From Diphasiastrum complanatum (Eukaryota; Streptophyta; Lycopodiopsida; Lycopodiales; Lycopodiaceae): 64,000 nt of DNA. The position numbers and the translations under genes were made by a program. This document shows, one piece after another, positions 42,880 through 55,225 of the stretch. The notes under the pieces were generated by a model. That model was given only the letters and a program-made list of their open reading frames with translations, had not been told where the DNA came from and ran no database searches. Position 1 is the first letter of the stretch, and the number at the start of each line of letters is the position of its first letter. The stretch covers positions 34,931,078 through 34,995,077 of the forward strand of contig CM055095.1 in assembly GCA_029204225.1 (NCBI GenBank). The letters are read 5' to 3'.

Positions 42880-44387
42880 GTCCACCATGGATTCTAGCTT
42901 GATAAAATATTACTCTTGTGACTTTTGCATGCCTAGAGCTCCCATATGCTTGTTTAAAAAATGTAGTATGATATGCTGCCAATGAAAAAAATGTATAATA
43001 TTTAAAAACATATCAATAAAACAACATACTTTCTTAACGTCATATTAACAATCTGTAAAAATCAAAAGTACCATGTCATGTGTAGCTGATCATTTTCCCA
43101 ATAATCTCTTACAGATTTGAGAAATGCTGTACAATGGTTCTATGAAATTCTAATATTTGTAGTTAATAGATTATTTTTTCTAATTACACCTATCAGTGTG
43201 TCAAAGTTTTTCCAAACTTCTATCTGTTTGCTTTGTGTAGCTCCTTAAATCTTGCATGGATGCAACAATTTCTTTCCAAATACCATATTGGACACTAGGA
43301 ATTTTTTCAACTTCAACGTTACCTTTATGTAAGCATTCCTTTGAAGGCACCTCCAATTTTTTTTATTGTTGATTTAACTATTCCAAACCAAAAGAAAATG
43401 AAATTGTGACAACTTTCAATCATTTGTACCTCTACTTGCAATGTAAAAATGTGGACATTTTTCAAAGAATTTTGTAGAATGCTTTTGAAATTTGAATCTT
43501 CTATCACATGGGACCATTAATTGATCGTCCCACATCATTGTCATAACAATATTTCATGAAATAAAGACGTGGATGTTTTGCAATTGCACCGTGTGAAAGA
43601 TAATACATACATTTCAATGTTTTCAAATCACCTACAATGTGCCATTCTATTTGAGAACTTCCAATATTTTCCATAATAACATTTTGACCTTCCAAATCTT
43701 TTTTTTTAATGTTGTCATAATTTGTCCTAAAAAAATACATGAAAAATTTCATTATCTTCTTTCAAAACTAGCAAACATGAAGAAAAAAAAAATTTCGATT
43801 ATGTGATCATGTGTATAGTTCATAGACTTCCAAATATAAATTCAAATCAAACAAAAATACAGTAATGCTGCTATCCACCATATGGATTCTCAAACACTGA
43901 ATTTACAATCATCAGATATCTTGTTCATCAAAGTAATGCTCACACGTTCTAATTTTTTACCTTTGAGAATTTCATATTCTTCTAGTTTTGTAACAATAGT
44001 CAGCTTTCCATTCTCTTTATTTGCACTTATTTTATAGTACTGGACCATACACCCATGAATGTTTTTTAGATCAAGAAAAATATACTTGCAATCATTGTAT
44101 TTGAGCTCACCACTTTCAATTGTATATAATTCAATTATATGAAATGGCCGATATACCACTTTAAACATTCCCTCATTAATTGAGTTCTTGCTACTTTTAC
44201 TCTAATTGGACAAGGAAGAAAAGTCCTTTTGATCTTCACTTGAATGTTTCTTATAAGATTCTAAAAAATGATTTTTGCTCAGTCCAGCATTATCGCATAC
44301 TCCTTGTACCACATTTGCATTCAAAAATATTTGAACCTTAGTCAAAACCATATCAACTATTTTCCTTTTCAGTTTTTCAATGAGCAT
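42880..44387 (-). pseudogene. T3 transposase remnant
   Basis: Exon 2 (44387 to about 43870) reads VVQGVCDNAGLSK, PFHIIELY and LERVSITLMN; the KLDES catalytic Asp is changed (KLEEY). Exon 3 (about 43770-43080) reads IEWHIVGDLKTLKCMYYLSHG, but the CLYC pair is RLYF, losing both Cys. FTLQVEVQMIES replaces the LHAE helix. Exon 4 (about 43010-42880) has lost most of the WSSQGME catalytic-Glu block. It aligns to T1 and T2 throughout, with diverged residues showing it is an older copy. Confidence 0.7.
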
Positions 44388-44460
44388 TACGTATCAATGC
44401 TCTTGCAAAAAAATTTGAGAAGAACAAAACTTAGAAGTCCTCTAATACAAGCATGATTGA

Positions 44461-45019
44461 TTTTGAAATTAATCTTTTGCTACATTATCTGCAAGACAAG
44501 ACACATTGTAAATCCAAAAGTTAATTTTAATAGATCGGTTTTAAAAAACATTCAACAAACGTAACGTATATGACAAGCAGCAACCATTTACTACAATCAA
44601 ATAATAGATATCTAACACATTAACATACTCGTGATCGTAATGAATTGCTCATTTGATATCTCAATTGAGTGCTCAAGTTATTCTCTTGTTTTGAATTGTC
44701 ATTTCTCTTTTGGATAATTCTATAGAACGAAGAGATTTTAAAATTTTAGATCACCCCTTCTCGCATAATGCAATTGGTGATTTACACATTGCAATTGTTG
44801 ATGGGCAGATTTTGATTGTTGACTCCTTTATTTCAAATCTAATACTACTAACAAAATGATTGATCTTTACGAACAAAAAAAATTTCACAAGAGGTCTCAA
44901 GTTCTTCCACTCCATATTTAACAACCAAATTTCAAGATTCGTTCAAATAAACCTCATTAAAGTGATCACTTAACATGCTTAAGTAGTTAATGTCTCAAGT
45001 TAACCATACTGGTTAGACG
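44461..45019. other. Unassigned AT-rich sequence right of T3
   Basis: It probably contains the decayed upstream part of T3 and perhaps its left end. No open frame or repeat is convincing. Confidence 0.35.
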
Positions 45020-45175
45020 ACAAACAAAATCAAAGGTCGTTGGGTCTTTGGAATTCCAACTACAAAGTCCATTGATATACTCTCCCATCTCTTATTAAAG
45101 AAATTCAATGAATGCAACAAACCACCAACTTTAAGGCGCACATCCTTAGCTAGTTGACAAGGCTTGCATTTTGTG
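45020..45175 (-). pseudogene. Ty3-3 integrase scrap
   Basis: The minus strand reads CKPCQLAKDVRLKVGG, then WESISMDFVVGIPKTQRP. These are the zinc-binding end and first catalytic Asp block of a Ty3 integrase (usual form W..I.MDF..GLP). Only about 50 codons remain. Confidence 0.7.
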
Positions 45176-45299
45176 TCTCACAAGCATTCTCATAAAAATA
45201 AATTATTTTAGTTGAGGACAGTTTGCTTATTTTAGTAGATGGTATTCTACTACAGGTTGGTCTATAAATGGTAGCTTTAATAACCAGTTTTTGAATCAT

Positions 45300-46865
45300 T
45301 ATAAATATCTGATATCAAATTCCAATTCTAATTTACAATCAATGCTCGGGTAGAGAGAGAAAGCCAATTTGACTCTAAATAGAAACTCACATTAGCTCCA
45401 AAAAACTCAAATACAAATGAACCTATTATGTCCTTTAATAGGAACTTGAGGTAGGGAGTGCTTGATTTCCATTGGACACCTTTTTCTCCTCCTCTAAATA
45501 TGTTTGCTTGAGTGACTTATGAGTCCTCAAACTTGATTAGACCAAATTGGTGAAAATCTCTCTTTTGATTGGTCACTAGATCTCATGCCAACACATACGA
45601 ATGAGTCACATATCCAACCTAATCTTGCCACTTGTAGCAAGCCTAAGCTAGCTAATCTTGACACTTGTAGCAAGCCTAAGCTAGCTCAAGCCACATCAAA
45701 TGGTCCTTTTGGCCTAATCATGGAATTACAAGTGTACTTACTCGAGTTGCCTCCTAAGCCAAAATTGGCCCTATCACCTACTCACACAAGATGGACATAG
45801 AAAAATTTACGAAACCCCTAGACTCAACATAGACAGCTTTTTCACTTTTCACACTCCTCCTAAAATGTTATCTATTCTAATTAAACATGGATCTTGGAAT
45901 CAAGCCAAGATTGGATCTAAGCTTGATGAAAGAACTCTTGATCAATGGCTTGGTGAGAAGATCAGCAATACATGAAGATGATCCAATGTGCTCCAAGTTG
46001 ATCTCTCCTCCAATAAGTTGTTCCCTTACAAAATGATGTGCAACTTCAATATGTTCACTCCTTGCATGACAGATAGGATTGTTGGCAAGGGCTTGGGCTG
46101 AGATGTTGTCACATTTGATCAATAATAGTCTTTTGATCCATAGCACCTCTTTTGTTGTTGTTGTAAGGGCCTTATACTTAGCCTCACATGATGATAGAGA
46201 AATAGCATCTTGCTTTTTGAAAAGCCAAGATATGAGATTTCCTCCAAGAAATATAGTGTAAGAACTTGTGGATTTTTCATTCACCTTCTCAATAGCAAAA
46301 TCAAGTCCAAGTAGCCAAGTATAGATAGATCTTCACTTTTGTAGAGCGATCCATAATCATGTGTCCATAATCATGTGTTGAAGATATATACCTCAAGACT
46401 CTCTTGGACGATTTTCAATAAAAGATCTTGGGATCTTGCATGGAATATTGACTTAGCTTGTGCACACAATAGCTCAAATCGGGCCTAGTGATGGTCAACC
46501 AAATCAAGGAGCCAATAAGACGCTAAAAAGGGTGATGTCCGGGCTTCGAAGGATCTTTCATATCCTTATTAGGATCTTTTACAATATGCTCCATAGGTGT
46601 AACTATGCTCTTACATTTCTCCATGTGAAACTTTTTCAACATTGATAGAGCATATCTAAATTGACTTATAGAAGCATAATCATGACAAAGATCAATCTCT
46701 AGGCCTAGAATGTAATGTAGCTCTCCTAGATTTTGCATTTTGAGCTCACTACCAAGTGCACTTTTAGTATCTTCTACTAACTTTATGCAACTTCCACATA
46801 GGATATGTCATTTACATAAATGATGAGAATGACAAGATCACTAGCAACAAACTTTAACTATATTA
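45300..46865 (-). mobile_element. Copia-6: 3' half with LTR, RNase H and RT tail
   Basis: The 3' LTR ends at 45853 (TTTTCACA) beside a GGAGGAG purine tract; its left start, around 45300, is not resolved. RNase H is at 45877-46284 (SSCEAKYKAL, NNPICHARSEHIEVAHHF) and the RT tail at 46300-46865. The RT active site reads IIYVNDIS, with YVND for YVDD. A matching LTR fragment at 49402-49543 lies on the other side of Copia-7, so Copia-7 inserted into this element and deletions followed. Confidence 0.8.
45877..46740 (-). pseudogene. Copia-6 RNase H and RT thumb
   Basis: RNase H core frame at 45877-46284, ending LLTKPLIKSSF. The RT part at 46523-46738 reads LGELHYILGLEIDL and VTPMEHIVKD. Between them (46285-46520) the frame is broken but alignable (HDYGSLYK-like segment). 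It resembles Copia-2 in sequence, so the two belong to related families. Confidence 0.8.
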
Positions 46866-47125
46866 ACAATGAATTTTTTGAGCGCTGTTGTGACAAACCC
46901 ACATAGCGCATCGGTGTGAGAGGCACTATCTCTCTCACGAACTGTATATATTTGTCTCACTTACTAGCGGACTTTTGGACATCGGCTAGCAACACTATGC
47001 TAATTAGCTCAAATTGGCATTTAACCAAAAATGATGTTCAAGACATCTATGTGATGTTCAACCTATTCTCTCGTGTTTGATCTGTATATATAGATAGAGA
47101 GAAGAAGGTTTAATCTGATTTGAGA

Positions 47126-48521
47126 TTACAAGGAACGGTTGATTAAGCACGTCCTAATGGTATCTAGATTGTCCATGGAGGGTGACGTCCTCCTTGTACT
47201 TTGAAGTGTGAAGGTCCGTCGCCTTTCGGTCTTCGTGTCTTCTTCGTCTTTCGTCCTCACTATTGAGCTTTTCTGGGTACACGAACATTTCTTCTTCGCG
47301 TTCGGATATCCTTCAGTCAATGAACGTTTGACCGTCATCCTCGGGTCTTCATTCCTTGAAGCTTTGGTCTTCGTTTCAAGGTAGCTCCCTTGCATTTCTG
47401 TGGAGTTGACCGCTAAAGCTAGCAAAGCTTTGTGTCTCGAAACAAATTGTTTCTTCAGCTCCCTCTCAAAGCGTAGTAGCTTCATGACTCCCAGACTCTT
47501 CATCTGCTTCTCAAACAAAGCTTTTTCTAGGGCCTTGGTGAAGATGTCTACCACCATCTGCTTCATTCCAATGAAGTTGGTCTTCAATTTGTTTCTGGTG
47601 ACTAGGTCCCTTATCAAATGGTACTTGATTGCAATGTGTTTCATCCTTGAATGAAACACGAGATCCTTTGTTAGATGTATTACATAAGTGTTATCCATCT
47701 GCAAAATCAGAGGCTATCTGGTGTTCTCACCTAGTCCATCAAGGAACTGTTTGAGCCATATAATTTCATTGGCCATCTTCGTGACTGCGACGTATTTTGC
47801 TTCACAAGATGACTGAGCTATAATGGTCTAATTCTTGCTGACCCAAAGAATTATTGCGCTTGCTGCAATTGTGCACCATTCTGAGAGACTTTTACAGTTG
47901 TCCTTGAGTGATGCCCAACTTGCATCGTTGTAGGAGTGCCCTGGAACCCTGCATTACAAAAATAACATAGCCCATAATCCTTCGTCTGCTGAAGGTATTG
48001 TAAGATTTGCTTCATGATCTTTCAGTGTACTAAGCCTGGATTCGTATTGAATTGGGTCATTCTGAACATGGCATAAGCTATGTCGGGGCATGTGTTGTCT
48101 GCTAGATACAACAAAGCTCCAATCGGCCTCCTAAGGGCGTGTGCTGCATTATCTCTTTCTCTTCTTCAGTCTTTGAACAATCTTCGTTCGTCAAGATTGT
48201 TCCTACAAGGATTGGGGTATTTGCCCCTTTGCAGTCTGTCATCCCGAAATCATCAAGGATTTTTTGGATGTACCTTGACTAATGAAGGTATAGCTTACCT
48301 TCGTCATAGTCACAGTGGATTTGTAAGGCTAGATAACATCTAGCTTCTCCTAGGTCTGTTATTTCAAAATGTTTTGAGATCTCGCTCTTCACTCCTGCAA
48401 TCAGCTCTTTGCTTCTGCATAGTATCAGGGTGTTGTCCACATACACGACAACAATGATGATCTCCCCATCTGTGATCCTTATATAAACATTGGAATCAGC
48501 CATTAGTGGCTCGAATCCCAA
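47126..48521 (-). pseudogene. Copia-7 RT and RNase H
   Basis: RT frame 48279-48521 contains ADSNVYI and IIVVVYVDNTLIL, where YVDN replaces YVDD. RNase H follows with several stops and ends at 47126-47704 (VFHSRMKHIAIKYHLIRD, DIFTKAL). After that motif the frame continues 110 codons of basic sequence that is probably 3' untranslated or LTR sequence read through. Confidence 0.75.
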
Positions 48522-48571
48522 GGATTTCAGGGCATGATCTTTCTTCTTATACTATTGTTGTGTGGATTGCT

Positions 48572-48793
48572 TCAGACCATAGATACCTCTATGCATTTGG
48601 CATGCAATCTCACATCTCTCTTGCATAGCTCTTTCCCGGTGGTTGTAGGCATTTCTTCGGTGCCATCTACCCAAGGAAATAGCCCTTCTCCCTTTAGTAT
48701 GAGAGAGGTCTTCACCTTCCATGCCAGGAAGTTGGACCCTGATGAGTCGAGAATTGTGCAGATCTTCAATTGCATGTTGTTTATTGATGCCAT
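48572..48793 (-). pseudogene. Copia-7 gag N-terminal fragment
   Basis: The frame starting at 48793 reads MASINNMQLK, then NFLAWKVKTSLIL and a WVDGTEEMP segment, a copia Gag opening of a different subfamily from Copia-2/3/5. It joins RT sequence at about 48540. Confidence 0.7.
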
Positions 48794-49401
48794 TGTTGTA
48801 AACTGTTCTTCAGTTTGTTTTCTTGGTCTCTTATTCTGAATGCTTATCTCCTGGATCTGATAGCTCTCAATCTATATCAGCTCTCGGATATGAGCTTGTG
48901 ACTTTGATACCACTGAAGGAAAATGATTTGCGTGTGTCCAGAACGTCAAATGTTCTGGTACCACTGATAACAGTTGTAATAAACCTGGATGTGAGTTCAA
49001 TTCTGGTCTTTCGATCTACTGCCTTCTAGATCAGATCTATAATCCTCCAAAACATGGATAGGCACTATTGACCTATGTTGTAAATTGTTTTAGCATTCAA
49101 CAAGATGAAACCAGTGTGTGGAAGGAATAGTAAACAACTGATTATGAACATATATCAAACTGACAATAAGGCATTTAATAATATTTAAGATAAGAAAATC
49201 ATCTACATAACATGTATTGTATAAACAATGAATTTCTTGAGCGTTGTTGTGACAAATTCACACAACGCGTCATCGTGAGAAGCACTATCTCTCTCACGAG
49301 CTGTATATAGTCATCTAGCTTACTAGGGGACTTCTGGACATCGGCTAGCAACATTGTGCTTAGCTCAAATTGGCATTTAACCAAAAATGATTTTCAAGAC
49401 G

Positions 49402-49543
49402 GTGAAAATCTCTCTTTTGATTGGTCACTAGATCTCATGCCAACACATAGGAATGAGTCACATATCCTAACACTTGTAGTAAGCCTAAGCTAGCTCGAGC
49501 CACATCAAATGTTACTTTTGGCCTAATCATGGAATTACAAGAG
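49402..49543 (-). repeat. Copia-6 LTR fragment
   Basis: It matches 45550-45735 in the Copia-6 LTR (GGTGAAAATCTCTCTTTTGA through GGAATTACAA), with an internal deletion. Confidence 0.8.
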
Positions 49544-49619
49544 AGAGCTACGTAACTCCACAAGAGAGAAGAAAGAATCTGATAGATTTCAGGTAAACCT
49601 TGCCTTGATGAGTAGTATT

Positions 49620-50085
49620 CTTCAGTTCAAAAAACCTTCTTGCTATGAGGAAGTTGATGATAAAATAGTTTGACAATAGGCAATGGAAGAAGAGATGAAT
49701 TCCATTAGAAATCATGATAATTGGAAGATAGAGGATCTTTATGAAAGAAGATAGCCATTGCTAGCAAATGGGCATACAAAACAAAGTACAACGCATATGG
49801 GACCCTAGTAAAGCACAAGGTGAGACTTGTTGTGAAAGGGTATGCATAAAGCAAAGAAATAGACTATGAGGAGACCTTTGCTCCTGTAGTCAAGTGGTGC
49901 TTCACATTTTTATTGCATTGGCAGCTTTATTTGGATGGAACCTTCATCAAAATGAACGTAATATCAACATTTCTTAACGCAAAACGTGAGGAAGAGGTTT
50001 ACTTGCAATAATCAAGCAGGTTTGTGTTACGACACAAAGAAGACAAGGTATGTAGACTAAAGAAGACATTATATAAATAAGCTTA
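49620..50085 (+). pseudogene. Copia-8: reverse transcriptase N-terminal fragment
   Basis: Heavily decayed copia RT on the plus strand. Readable pieces are EEEMNSI, KHKVRLVVKGYA, IDYEETFAPVVKW and EEEVYLQQ, in changing frames with many stops. LTRs and the rest of the element are not visible. It ends near 50085. Confidence 0.7.
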
Positions 50086-50609
<524 letters not shown>

Positions 50610-50639
50610 TTTCATATCCTTTCTTTGACAAAATTGTCT

Positions 50640-51720
50640 TCTAGTGGTAGTGGTCGGCCAATATCTTCTTCCCAGTTCCAATTGGATAGCAAACTTTTTT
50701 AGTGCTCTATCTTTAAAGGAAAGACAAAGAATGAAACAATTTTGTCTTTTCGAAGGGGAGTTTGATCAAGATAGAACATTTGTATCGATGGATATGCCAT
50801 CGGAGAAATTGTGTAATGTTTTTATAATGTAGATGATGATGGTTCCATCATCAAAGACATTAAAGGCAATGTTGTGATTAATAGGATGCACGATCATGCT
50901 CTTAAATATTTTGGTCATAACTTATTTACTCCTTGGGAGCAACAAGACCAAGGAGATAAAAATAAGATAATTGACATTTTGTATAGTGAATTTCCACAAC
51001 CAAATAGATTTGATGTTAAATGGGCATTGACGAGTATGTGTATGCACACTCATCATAAACTCCAACCATTGAAAAGAGATGTGAAAAATGACAAGAAAAG
51101 TCCAGTTGGGCTTCAAAAAATTGAAATTTGGACAAAGGTTATTCATGAGGCCAAGCATCCGAATCCCAATTGATTCAAACAACAACGAGATGCAACCAAA
51201 TCTAGTATTAATCTCTTGGGCCAATCTCACCTTGGCTTGGGTGTAAAGACAACTTTGCAAGCCCAATTCTTAAGTTTTGACTTTTAGGATAATTTTTTTA
51301 GTTGGATAGTTATGTCTTTGATTATGATTCATTTTTTAGATCTTAACCATTGAATTTATGTCTATGTAGCTAGAAGATTATGGGCATAAAGATACGAATG
51401 TGAAGTACAAAATAGAGTACCAACAAGCCTATAGTGCTTTGGTTGAGCATCTTGCTCAGCAAGACATTCATCCTATGATAAATTCTTGTTACATGAATTT
51501 CATTTCCTTATATTGTTTAGCAATGAATTTCATTTGCTTTTCTTGTTTGCTGACGAGTTTCATTTGTTTTGCTTATTTGCTAATGAGTTTTATTGTCTTT
51601 TATGATGTGGAGAGAATTTCGGCGTCTTATGTAAAGGAGGAGGGATTGGCAAAAGAAGGGGAAAGGAAAGGGGAAGGGGAGATGTCTAGCAATGCGAGTG
51701 AAGGTCACGCTTCCACATAA
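50640..51720 (+). other. Possible decayed gene of unknown type
   Basis: Short frames in series (50644-50832, 50874-51173, 51400-51720) share a strand and style: EGEFDQDRTFV, VINRMHDHALKYFGHNLF, NKIIDILYSEFPQPNRFDVKWAL, then an acidic/basic tail (AKEGERKGEGEMSS). Content suggests N-terminal sequence of a plant DNA transposon protein, but I cannot name the family. A hydrophobic repeat (MNFICFSCLLTSFICFAYLL, 51508-51590) arises from short tandem duplication. No reliable splice model. Confidence 0.3.
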
Positions 51721-51911
51721 GACTTGGATTCAGATGATGACAACTAAGGATTATCTAATAAGTTCCCTTATGATTTTGCTTTTAGTAATTTGATTTTTAA
51801 CTTTGATGTAGCAAGTAGAACGGAAGGGAATATTGTTTCAAACTCTTTCTTAAGAAACAAAACAAAATGTACTTTTTTAAAGGATCGCATTATATTTATT
51901 TATATATTTAC

Positions 51912-51927
51912 CCGCGCGCGCACGCGC

Positions 51928-51989
<62 letters not shown>

Positions 51990-52063
51990 TTAATTGAAAA
52001 TAAACATTGATAGACATAGATGGTGAAACAAAGATCATGTTATCAATGTTTATTTTCAATTAG

Positions 52064-52137
<74 letters not shown>
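51912..52137. repeat. (CA)n - 22-bp perfect palindrome - (TG)n inverted structure
   Basis: A (CG/CA)n tract (51912-51988), arm TAATTGAAAATAAACATTGATA (51991-52012), a 28-nt spacer, the exact reverse-complement arm (52041-52062), then a (TG)n tract (52066-52137). The flanking dinucleotide tracts are also complementary, so the whole 226 bp can fold on itself. Confidence 0.95.
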
Positions 52138-52142
<5 letters not shown>

Positions 52143-52199
52143 CTTCAGTATGGTTTTAGCCTTGATTCAGTATTATTATGGAATCTGCAACGCGTCAGT

Positions 52200-52478
<279 letters not shown>

Positions 52479-52844
52479 TGTTGTAACATGACAAGCCATT
52501 CTAATTTGTTGTCCTCGACAGAATCCAGTAGGAATTGATGCACCTAAAGGACCACCCGGTATCCGAAACATTTGGCAACCTATATAAATGTGCTGCCCTT
52601 ATTTAGAGATTTAATCTGATACCCATATTGCCCAAAAAAACCGAAAACAAAACAAAAAATCTTAAAAAAAATGTTTCTCAAAAACGCTCCCCTAAACCAA
52701 AAACGTGTTTCTAGAAACTCAATGCATCTATGACACGTAATGCCTTGTGCTCAGGTGTCCTTTGTATTTTGGGACCACCTCCAGGAGCATAATGTCCATC
52801 CAATTTTCTCTCTCCAAAGAATCTGTCATTCTATCTCCTCTCTT

Positions 52845-52955
52845 AGATGGAATTCACTTTCTTTCTTCTCTCTCCGGTGGAATGCACGTTCTCTCTCCTC
52901 TCTCCAGTGGAATGCATGTCCTCTTTCCTCTCTCCGGTGGAATGTGCATGTGCTA
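52845..52955 (+). repeat. Tandem repeat of about 30 bp
   Basis: Three to four imperfect copies of a CTCTCTCC(G/A)GTGGAATGCA unit. Open frames here owe their length to the repeat. Confidence 0.8.
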
Positions 52956-53130
52956 TGTGGCAGCCCGTCATTGGTTGTCCACATCCACATTCCACCACAA
53001 ATGTAAAAAAAATTGCGAAAAAAAGAAGGCAAAAAACCGAAAAAAAAAAAAAAAAAAAATCTGGTCCACGTGTACGGCCGTATGGTACGAAAGAAAAAAA
53101 AAAAACCTTCGCACAATGGCATTACGTAGG

Positions 53131-53250
53131 GGAAGGCCCGAAGCCCTCGGGCCTTCCTTGCTGGTCGGGGCCTGCCCTCGGGCTCCCGCCCTTGGGCAAG
53201 GGCCCTCCCAGCAAGGAAGGCACTCAGGGAGGGCCTTCCCCCCCACGTAC
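53131..53250. repeat. GC-rich hairpin island
   Basis: An 11-bp perfect hairpin GGAAGGCCCGA/TCGGGCCTTCC is at 53131-53157. A wider 13-bp pair CCTTCCTTGCTGG/CCAGCAAGGAAGG is at 53152-53164 and 53208-53220, with further GCCC/GGGC pairing inside. The base composition contrasts sharply with the neighbouring A-runs (53039-53060, 53092-53104). Confidence 0.85.
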
Positions 53251-53428
53251 AATACTACTTACATTACAATGTTACAAAATAACCTGCTCTTCACAATCAA
53301 TTCATGTGGGGAGAACGTTACATGGTAACCATTGCTGAAGAAAATTCAGCCGATTCCATTTAGTTTGGATGAGCATATATGCTTTTACATTGGCAATTTG
53401 TCATGAGTGAGTTGATGATCGGACATCT

Positions 53429-55177
53429 TTAGTTCTCCAAACTCAACAATGCCTGGTGACTTGAGAGTGAAAATACCTCTTCAATGTATTCAAAGCTTCT
53501 TTCCTGCCTTTTTATGAAAAAATTTCCTGTACTGCATTCTGAAGCTGGCAGAAGAGCTAGCCAAACTGCGGTATCAGCTCCCTCTTCGGGAGTATGACCA
53601 ACGTTCCCTGTCATGTCAGTGCTAGTCAGGCCAGGGCACATGCAGGATACATAGAACATTTGATCTGCTGATCTTTTTGAAAGATCTCGAGCTAGCATAC
53701 GACTGTAAGCATTTAGTGCTGCCTTCGATAACCCGTAGTAGATCAAACCCTTTGGATAATGTAATTCGGCTTTGAATACCTCCAATCCTGGAACCTTCGT
53801 ATTCAGATTCTTTGCGATCTTGACCAGACAGTTTTGTAGAAAAGATTCGATGAGTTCTTCTGTAAGAGTGTCTACAGAAGAGAGTTGCGTCTTCCAAGTT
53901 TCATCTTGAAATACCTATTTTCAGGGCATATCATATTCGTCAGCTAAAACGGAAGAGAAATTTCCAGCATAATCTTAATTTCAGCAAGCTAGAATTCATG
54001 AACGATTCAAGGTGCTACCATGAGATTAGGGGCCGAATTAGCTATTGAAACTTAATTTTCCTTGCTAAATATGCTCAGGCGGTTTCATGTTTCGTGAATC
54101 ATGATGTAAAAGTGACATACTGGAATCTCTAAGGATATGTAAAGTGCTAGCTCAGGCTCGTCGCGTATGTCACAACAATTTCTATCTGCCAACTACTCCA
54201 ACTACAGTGATCAATCATTATCCAGAGTGATGATTAGTAGTATCCAAACACTTACGACGTCAGAGAAAAGCACTTACACTAAGCTGTCCCATCATGGAGC
54301 TAACGTTAACGATTCGATTGCCCTGCGTGGAAAGCCTAAACAATGAAAGCATAGCTTCGGTCACGCGTTTTACACCATAGTAATTCGTTTCCAGTGTAGA
54401 ATGGGCAACCTCCATGCCGTCCAAGCTCAACGGAGTCGTGCGGAAGTTAACTCCAGCATTGTTGATCTACAGCAAGTTAAAGAATCAAATTTAGGACTAA
54501 ACAGATTATTAACACGGTATCTCAATCTGAGCAGCATTATATCGGAGATACAGTTATTAATAAGCTCACGTCATTGCAGTAAACAAAAGAATCAAATCTA
54601 GAGACGTTTTTGTCCACAGTGTTCTGCTTACATGAACAAACCTGAAGAAGGATAGAAGAAGATGACAACTTCTAATCAGTTTTGAAGTTTACATAAAGGA
54701 TCTTTGCTAAAAAATTAGGCTACGTATGCCATTTATCATATTGTCCACTACGGGATTGGATTCTTCCAGTCCTTACCTACAGGAAGAATCCAATCCTGTA
54801 CTGGTTGCAATTCAGTCATAACCATTCTAGCCAAATAGTTCTGAACTGAGAAAAAAATTGCTTGTGTAATCAGCCGGCAAATGAAAACGAAGCAACTGGG
54901 CTACCAGAATGTCGATTCCACCAAACTGGGTTTTCACCCAATCAGCCACACGGATTATTGAGTCCAGATCAGTAACATCTAGCTGATGAAAGAGCACATT
55001 CAAACCTTCTTCCCTCAGCATGTCACAGGCTTTCTGACCATTCTGTATGTCCCTAGATGTCAAAATTGCAGTTAATCCTTCTTTTGCCAGCTGCTTCACA
55101 ATGGCGAAACCTATGCCTTTGTTGGCGCCTGTCACCAGGGCAACTGTTTCCTTGGACCACCATCTGAAGATACCCAT
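53429..55177 (-). CDS. Short-chain dehydrogenase/reductase, three exons, 315 aa (SDR114C-like)
   Basis: Exons 55177-54905, 54466-54278 and 53914-53429 join in phase 0 with GT-AG introns of 438 and 363 bp. The Rossmann glycine motif TGANKGIG is at residues 16-23, NNAG at 93-96, the catalytic Ser in VNVSSMMG at ~147-148, and YxxxK (YGLSK) at 214-218. The region PKGLIYYGLSKAALNAYSR and the CPG motif are typical of plant menthone/neomenthol/salutaridine reductase-type enzymes, which reduce ketones or aldehydes with NADPH in the cytosol. No stops or damaged splice sites are seen, so it appears functional and is the only clear host gene here. Substrate cannot be inferred. The start MGIFRWW is chosen for family-typical length before the glycine motif; an upstream in-frame ATG exists. 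Confidence 0.9.
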
Positions 55178-55204
55178 GTTATGATCAGACCAAGACAGGT
55201 GCAG

Positions 55205-55225
55205 TTGCTTAATATATAAGCATAT
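55205..55225 (-). promoter_or_regulatory. TATA-like element upstream of the dehydrogenase gene
   Basis: On the minus strand, CTTATATATTAAG lies about 30 bp before the chosen ATG, which would make the leader very short; the true transcription start may be elsewhere. Confidence 0.3.

Larger units (their letters stand above)
42790..44460 (-). mobile_element. T3: short, dead transposase-only copy of the T family
   Basis: Transposase exons 2-4 can be followed on the minus strand, ending about 90 bp before an inverted terminus, AAATGCCATGTAGAA, at 42790. No ORF2, H3-like gene or ORF4 lies between the last exon and that terminus, so this is a deleted derivative. The left terminus expected to the right of 44460 was not found. 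Confidence 0.65.
46866..49401 (-). mobile_element. Copia-7: gag start fused to RT-RNase H, both LTRs truncated
   Basis: The right LTR begins at 48914 beside a primer site (48900-48912, TGGTATCAAAGTC on the minus strand) and is cut at 49401. The left LTR begins at 46866, matching 49222 of the right one. The two share about 180 bp (AACAATGAATTT...CAAAAATGAT). The interior goes from gag codon ~73 straight to RT, so gag C terminus, protease and integrase are missing. Confidence 0.8.

Noticed and set aside
52740-53338. Open frames of 160-190 codons on both strands near the GC-rich island
   Set aside because: They consist of translated tandem repeats, A-runs and hairpins and overlap in several frames, with no homologous motif.
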